Assembly (NCBI GenBank): GCA_046726955.1
Contig: JBKPBQ010000552.1
Coordinates: forward strand, 1 to 8,391
Length of the DNA: 8,391 bases
Direction of reading: 5' to 3'
From: CAVPGH01 sp046726955
GTDB taxonomy: Bacteria > Acidobacteriota > Vicinamibacteria > Fen-336
Shown: one piece after another, positions 5,488-8,391 of the stretch
Layout of the letters: every line of letters begins with the position of its first letter
Numbering within the stretch: the first letter of the stretch is position 1
Made by a program: the position numbers and the translations under genes
The notes under the pieces: model-generated
Database searches by the model: none
What the model was told of the DNA's origin: nothing
What the model saw: the letters and a program-made list of their open reading frames with translations, nothing else

Positions 5488-7140
5488 TCAGGCGCGATCT
5501 TCGGTGAAATCGAGAACGTTCGAGCCGGCCGCCGCGTCGCGGGCGGAGGGTGTCACCACCGCTTTCTTCGCGACCCGCAGCACGCGGTGCTCGCGCAGCG
5601 CGCGCCGCACGTCGTCCTCGCACACGAAGTCGAGCGGCGGCTCCGTGCCCGCGGGCGCAGCCGGGGAGGCCGACGGCGGGGATGATGCCGGACTCGACGC
5701 GGGTGTCGGCGCGGCTACGCGGCTGTCCACGAACGCCGCGACCCTGGCGCGCAAGTCACCCTCGCGGGGAGCCTCCGCGGCCGCGCTGCGCGGCCTCTCG
5801 TAGGCGAGCCGCTTGATGTTGATCAGGTGCAGGGGAGTGATGTTGTCGGACGTGATGTTGCCCGCGTACGCGCCGCAGCCCAGGCTCATCGACGGCGCGA
5901 GGCCCGTCGTGTAGCCCGTCGCCCCCATCGAGGTCTGCGTGTTGGCGATGACGCGGTAGACGGGCTCCCGGAGCGCGATCTCCCGGATGACGGCGTCGTC
6001 GCGGCTGTGGATCCCCATGGTGTGGCCCGTGCCGCCGAAGCGCAGGAGCTGCAGGCAGCGCTCGGTACCCTCGCGCCAGTCCTTGACGACGTAGAAGGCG
6101 AGGACGGGCGACAGCTTCTCGATCGAGAGCGGGAAGTCGCGGCCCACTCCCGCGAGCGGGGCCACGAGCGCGCGCGTCTCCGGCGGTACCTTCACGCCCG
6201 CCTTCTCCGCGATGTAGGGGGCGGGCTTGCCCACGATCTCGGGATTGGCGAGCCGCTGCGGTGTGACGACCACGCGCGCCACCGTCGCCGCCTCGGCGTC
6301 GCTCAGGAAGTAGCCGCCGTTCGCCTTGACCTCCGTGATCACCTGGTCGCGGATCGCCTCGTCGCAGACGATCGACTGCTCCGACGAGCAGAGCGTCCCG
6401 TAGTCGAACGTCTTGCCCGCGATCACGTCCCGCACCGCCTTCTTCACGTCCGCCGAGGAGTGGATGTAGACGGGCACGTTGCCGGGCCCCACGCCGTAGG
6501 CGGGCCGGCCCGAGGAGTAGGCGGCGCGCACGAGGCCGATCCCGCCGGTGGCGAGGATGACTCCGGTGTCGCGGCTGCGCATGAGCTCCTGCGTCCCCTC
6601 GAGGCTGACCTCGGTGAGGCAGGAGAGCGCGTCCGGGGGAAGGCCCGCGGCCACCGCCGCCTTGTGCATGACCTGCGCGGCCTCGAGGATGCAGCGGCGC
6701 GCGGAGGGGTGCGGGCTCATGACGATCGCGTTCCGCGCCTTGACGGAGACGAGCGCCTTGTAGATGGCGGTGGACGTGGGGTTGGTGGAGGGAATGACCG
6801 CGGCCACGACGCCCATGGGCTCCGCGATCTCCACCACGCGAGCCGCGGTGTCCTCGCGGAGGACGCCCACCGTCTTCAATGGCCGGATGTAGGCGTGGAC
6901 GTCCACCGCGGAGAAGAGGTTCTTGCGCGTCTTGTCGGGGACGTTGCCGAAGCCCGTCTCCTCGTGGGCGAGGCGGGCCAGCCGCTCCGCCTCGGAGCGA
7001 GCGGCCGCGGCCATCGCGTCCACGACCTTGTCCACCTGCTCCTGGGAGAAGCCGGCGAGCGTCTTCTGGGCCTCCCTCGCCCGCGCGGCGAGCGCCCGCG
7101 CTTCCTGGATCGACCTGAGGTCGGCGTCGAGCGAGGCCAT
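5488..7140 (-). CDS. CoA-acylating aldehyde dehydrogenase of the BMC (EutE/PduP) type with C-terminal extension
   Basis: A 550-residue enzyme predicted to convert a short aldehyde, CoA and NAD+ into acyl-CoA and NADH, the core step of metabolosomes. The catalytic core (about 1-448) has IPSTNPTSTAIYKAL (116-130), MSPHPSARRC (141-150), the cofactor-site phrase GVGPGNVPVYI, catalytic Cys251 in DYGTLCSSEQ, and the closing block LGCGAYAGNITSDN ending in INIKRLA. These are hallmarks of the acylating (AdhE/EutE/PduP-like) branch rather than hydrolytic aldehyde dehydrogenases. EutE/PduP are usually about 460-470 residues; here about 100 extra follow. These comprise a helix-prone piece (461-475), a Pro/Ala/Ser linker (about 476-502), a charged amphipathic helix (506-522), and a V-V-T-P-S-A-R motif (528-534). 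The gene starts 18 bp after the shell-protein stop, so the two are surely co-transcribed. Acetaldehyde, propionaldehyde or sulfoacetaldehyde substrates cannot be separated by eye. Confidence 0.93.
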   Translation of the reverse strand: MASLDADLRSIQEARALAARAREAQKTLAGFSQEQVDKVVDAMAAAARSEAERLARLAHEETGFGNVPDKTRKNLFSAVDVHAYIRPLKTVGVLREDTAARVVEIAEPMGVVAAVIPSTNPTSTAIYKALVSVKARNAIVMSPHPSARRCILEAAQVMHKAAVAAGLPPDALSCLTEVSLEGTQELMRSRDTGVILATGGIGLVRAAYSSGRPAYGVGPGNVPVYIHSSADVKKAVRDVIAGKTFDYGTLCSSEQSIVCDEAIRDQVITEVKANGGYFLSDAEAATVARVVVTPQRLANPEIVGKPAPYIAEKAGVKVPPETRALVAPLAGVGRDFPLSIEKLSPVLAFYVVKDWREGTERCLQLLRFGGTGHTMGIHSRDDAVIREIALREPVYRVIANTQTSMGATGYTTGLAPSMSLGCGAYAGNITSDNITPLHLINIKRLAYERPRSAAAEAPREGDLRARVAAFVDSRVAAPTPASSPASSPPSASPAAPAGTEPPLDFVCEDDVRRALREHRVLRVAKKAVVTPSARDAAAGSNVLDFTEDRA

Positions 7141-7158
7141 GGAGGACGTCCCGGCGCG

Positions 7159-7470
7159 CTAGCCCTTCTTCGGCGCGGGAGCGTTGGCGGAGTTGGGGCT
7201 GGCGGGGAGGATCTTCTCGACTTCCTGGTGCGGACGCGGGATCACGTGGACGGAGACGAGCTCGCCCACGCGCCGGGCGGCCGCGGCTCCGGCGTCCGTG
7301 GCCGCCTTCACCGCGCCCACGTCGCCGCGCACCATCACCGTCACGTATCCGGCCCCGATGTACTCCTTGCCCACGAGTACGACGTTGGCGGCCTTGACCA
7401 TGGCGTCCGCCGCCTCGATCGAGCCCACGAGACCCTTCGTCTCGACCATTCCCAGCGCTTCCATGGACAT
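7159..7470 (-). CDS. Bacterial microcompartment hexamer shell protein (BMC-H, PduA/EutM/CcmK-like)
   Basis: A 103-residue single-BMC-domain protein that should form flat hexamers tiling the facets of a protein organelle. The family N-terminus MEALGMVETKGLVGSIEAAD is clear. Lys26 in AMVKAANV and Arg79 in VIPRPH correspond to the hexamer-edge residues used for tiling. The pore loop reads Y-I-G-A-G (37-41), where PduA-type proteins usually have I-G-S-G, so the pore is lined by alanine instead of serine. RGDVGAVKAATDAGAAAA matches the helix after the pore. A short Pro/Ala-rich tail ends in PKKG. Two in-frame ATGs compete: 7470, which has GGAGG only four bases upstream, and 7464 (MEALG), for which the same site is ten bases away. 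The gene is first in a leftward operon with the acylating aldehyde dehydrogenase. A single BMC-H alone cannot close a shell, so BMC-P and other parts must lie elsewhere. Confidence 0.96.
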   Translation of the reverse strand: MSMEALGMVETKGLVGSIEAADAMVKAANVVLVGKEYIGAGYVTVMVRGDVGAVKAATDAGAAAARRVGELVSVHVIPRPHQEVEKILPASPNSANAPAPKKG

Positions 7471-7474
7471 CGAC

Positions 7475-7479
7475 CCTCC
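7475..7479 (-). promoter_or_regulatory. Ribosome-binding site of the shell-protein gene
   Basis: The minus strand reads GGAGG within GGGAGGG. It is four bases from the first ATG (7470) and ten from the second (7464). Both spacings are off the usual 5-8, so the site does not settle which Met is used. Confidence 0.7.
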
Positions 7480-7503
7480 CGCCGCGGCTCCGGTGCTCGT
7501 TGT

Positions 7504-7516
7504 CGCGCTTTGCGCG
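7504..7516. repeat. Small GC hairpin at the predicted 5' end of the BMC transcript
   Basis: CGCGC (7504-7508) and GCGCG (7512-7516) form a perfect 5-bp inverted repeat around a TTT loop. The predicted leftward transcription start is near 7514, so the RNA would begin within or next to this stem-loop. Either a 5'-protecting hairpin or a small operator is possible; nothing else identifies it. Confidence 0.35.
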
Positions 7517-7520
7517 CGAG

Positions 7521-7550
7521 AGTGTAGTATCCGGTCGCGCGGTTGGTCAA
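7521..7550 (-). promoter_or_regulatory. Candidate sigma-70 promoter of the shell protein-aldehyde dehydrogenase operon
   Basis: On the minus strand TTGACC (7545-7550) and TACACT (7521-7526) are separated by 18 bp, matching consensus at five and four of six positions. The start would be near 7514, leaving a leader of about 44 bases before the shell-protein ATG. No second activator-type motif is obvious by eye. Confidence 0.55.
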
Positions 7551-7566
7551 TCGCGGGGCCGTTTCG

Positions 7567-7595
7567 TTGACACTCCGAGAAGCGGCCGCTAGACT
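7567..7595 (+). promoter_or_regulatory. Strong candidate sigma-70 promoter of the divergent lipoprotein gene
   Basis: A perfect TTGACA (7567-7572), a 17-bp spacer and TAGACT (7590-7595, four of six) give the best promoter match in the window. Transcription would start near 7602, with a leader of about 46 bases before the ATG at 7649. Its -35 box lies 16 bp from the -35 box of the leftward BMC promoter, so the two polymerase footprints would overlap. Confidence 0.65.
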
Positions 7596-7648
7596 GTCGG
7601 GTTTGGGCCTGAGAATCGGTTCCTACAGGTCAGGATGAGGAGAGCGAG

Positions 7649-8391
7649 ATGAGGTTTCGAAGTGCAGGCGGGGCGGCGGTCCTCGCACTGGCGGGGCTGA
7701 CCCTGCTTCCCGCGTGCAACCGGCACAAGGCGGCCGACGTCAATCCGATCGTGCCGTCCTTCCAGGTCAACCGGACGCGGGCGCCGCTGGGCAGCGCCAT
7801 CGAGGTGACCTGCACGTGGACCGTCGAGGCGGGCGCGAAGAAGATCCCGCCCGGCTATCGAGCCCTCCTCCACTTCCTCGACTCGCACAAGGTCGTGCTC
7901 TTCACGGACGACCACGTTCCCGCTCCGGCCCCCGAGACCTGGGAGCCGGGCAAGACCTACAGCTACTCGCGCACCGTCTTCATTCCCGTCTATCCGTACG
8001 TCGGCGAAGTGGACGTCGTGATGGGCCTCTATCCCGCGGCGGGTCGCGGGGAGCGGATCGCCCTCAAGGGCGAGGACTTCGGACTGCGCGCCTACAAGGT
8101 CGCGCGGATGGAGTTCCTGCCCCAGACCGAGAACATCTTCCCGGTCTACAAGCAGGGCTGGCACAACCCGGAATCGCACCCCGAGAACCCGAGCGTCGAG
8201 CGCACCTGGACGAAGAAGGAAGCGCTCATGTCCTTCAAGAACCCCAAGCGCGACGTGATCGTGTACCTGCAGGCGGACACGTGCGTGAAGTGCTTCAAGG
8301 AAACGCCGGTGCTCACCGTCACTGTGAACAACCGGGTCGGCCTCACCATGCCCATCGAGGACCCCAACGTCTTCCTGAAGAAGATCAAGGT
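7649..8391 (+). CDS. Predicted lipoprotein of unknown function (3' end beyond the window)
   Basis: An open frame of 247 complete codons runs off the right edge without a stop. The ATG has GAGGAG (7637-7642) six bases upstream and a strong promoter further up. The N-terminus is a classic lipoprotein signal: basic MRFR, a hydrophobic stretch, then LPAC with Cys23 as the lipidation site. After it, residues 35-130 look beta-rich, with W-E-P-G-K-T-Y-S-Y-S and a Y-V-G-E-V-D-V-V-M-G-L-Y pattern suggestive of an immunoglobulin-like or carbohydrate-binding sandwich (inference). Later a C-V-K-C motif (Cys212, Cys215) occurs in DTCVKCFKETP, followed by PIEDPN. I do not recognise a named family. Codon usage and GC match the neighbours, so it is not obviously foreign. 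It faces away from the BMC genes, and a functional link is not shown. Several minus-strand open frames across it are shadows. Confidence 0.85.
   Translation, partial: MRFRSAGGAAVLALAGLTLLPACNRHKAADVNPIVPSFQVNRTRAPLGSAIEVTCTWTVEAGAKKIPPGYRALLHFLDSHKVVLFTDDHVPAPAPETWEPGKTYSYSRTVFIPVYPYVGEVDVVMGLYPAAGRGERIALKGEDFGLRAYKVARMEFLPQTENIFPVYKQGWHNPESHPENPSVERTWTKKEALMSFKNPKRDVIVYLQADTCVKCFKETPVLTVTVNNRVGLTMPIEDPNVFLKKIK

Noticed and set aside
5444..5623. Upstream extension of the transglycosylase frame to an ATG inside the aldehyde dehydrogenase gene
   Set aside because: The 60 added residues are Arg/Ala-rich, overlap a conserved enzyme's coding region, and would bury the signal peptide in the interior.
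3608..5803. 731-codon plus-strand open frame
   Set aside because: It is antisense to the lytic transglycosylase and part of the aldehyde dehydrogenase, whose catalytic motifs are clear. Its composition (Arg, Val, Asp, Leu) is typical of a shadow frame.
5827..7527. 566-codon plus-strand open frame
   Set aside because: It is antisense to the aldehyde dehydrogenase and BMC-H genes. The His/Arg/Asp/Val-rich translation has no domain or plausible signal.
7589..8388. Minus-strand open frames (7589-8179, 8146-8388) opposite the lipoprotein
   Set aside because: The plus strand has a promoter, ribosome-binding site, lipoprotein signal and a frame open to the edge. The minus frames lack these, and their translations look like reverse-strand shadows.
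1..8391. Mobile elements, CRISPR arrays, tRNA or rRNA genes
   Set aside because: Looked for by eye on both strands. No transposase motif, terminal repeats, regularly spaced repeats or cloverleaf-like sequence was seen.

Overview
The window is GC-rich chromosomal DNA from a bacterium with a two-membrane envelope: it encodes two predicted lipoproteins, an MltD-type lytic transglycosylase and an inner-membrane-anchored M23 peptidase. Very high third-position GC produces many long antisense shadow ORFs. Gene content and protein style suggest an Acidobacteriota-like or deltaproteobacterial/myxobacterial-like lineage. That placement is inference; there is no rRNA or taxonomic marker here. I see no mobile element, tRNA, rRNA or CRISPR array.

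Layout. Six genes run leftward on the minus strand. In transcription order they are a bacterial microcompartment (BMC) hexamer shell protein (7159-7470), an acylating aldehyde dehydrogenase with a long C-terminal extension (5488-7140), an MltD-like lytic transglycosylase with LysM repeats (3758-5443), an EamA/DMT-type transporter (2857-3717), a YifB/ComM-type Mg-chelatase-like AAA+ ATPase (1258-2757), and an M23 metallopeptidase with a membrane anchor and coiled coil (197-1093). A minus-strand promoter near 82-111 followed by an ATG at 11 suggests that another leftward gene starts at the edge. On the right, a plus-strand lipoprotein gene of unknown function (7649 to beyond 8391) diverges from the shell-protein gene. 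It runs off the window.

Functional reading. The shell protein and the CoA-acylating aldehyde dehydrogenase form a two-gene unit, 18 bp apart, that is the most interesting part of the window. The enzyme belongs to the EutE/PduP class that works inside metabolosomes. Its Pro/Ala/Ser linker and C-terminal helix plus T-P-x-A-R motif look like a device for loading it into a shell. No vertex protein, trimer shell protein, PduL/Pta-type phosphotransacylase or signature aldehyde-producing enzyme is visible, so this is either a satellite of a larger BMC locus or an unusually minimal one. The next genes belong to cell-wall turnover (transglycosylase, M23 peptidase), with a transporter and YifB between them. 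They look like ordinary neighbours rather than part of the BMC.

Regulation visible in sequence. The 178-bp divergent intergenic region at 7471-7648 carries two good sigma-70-like promoters whose -35 boxes are 16 bp apart, back to back. Start codons were refined for two genes: YifB from a GTG with a perfect GGAGG, and the transglycosylase from a TTG just after a G6T7 tract.
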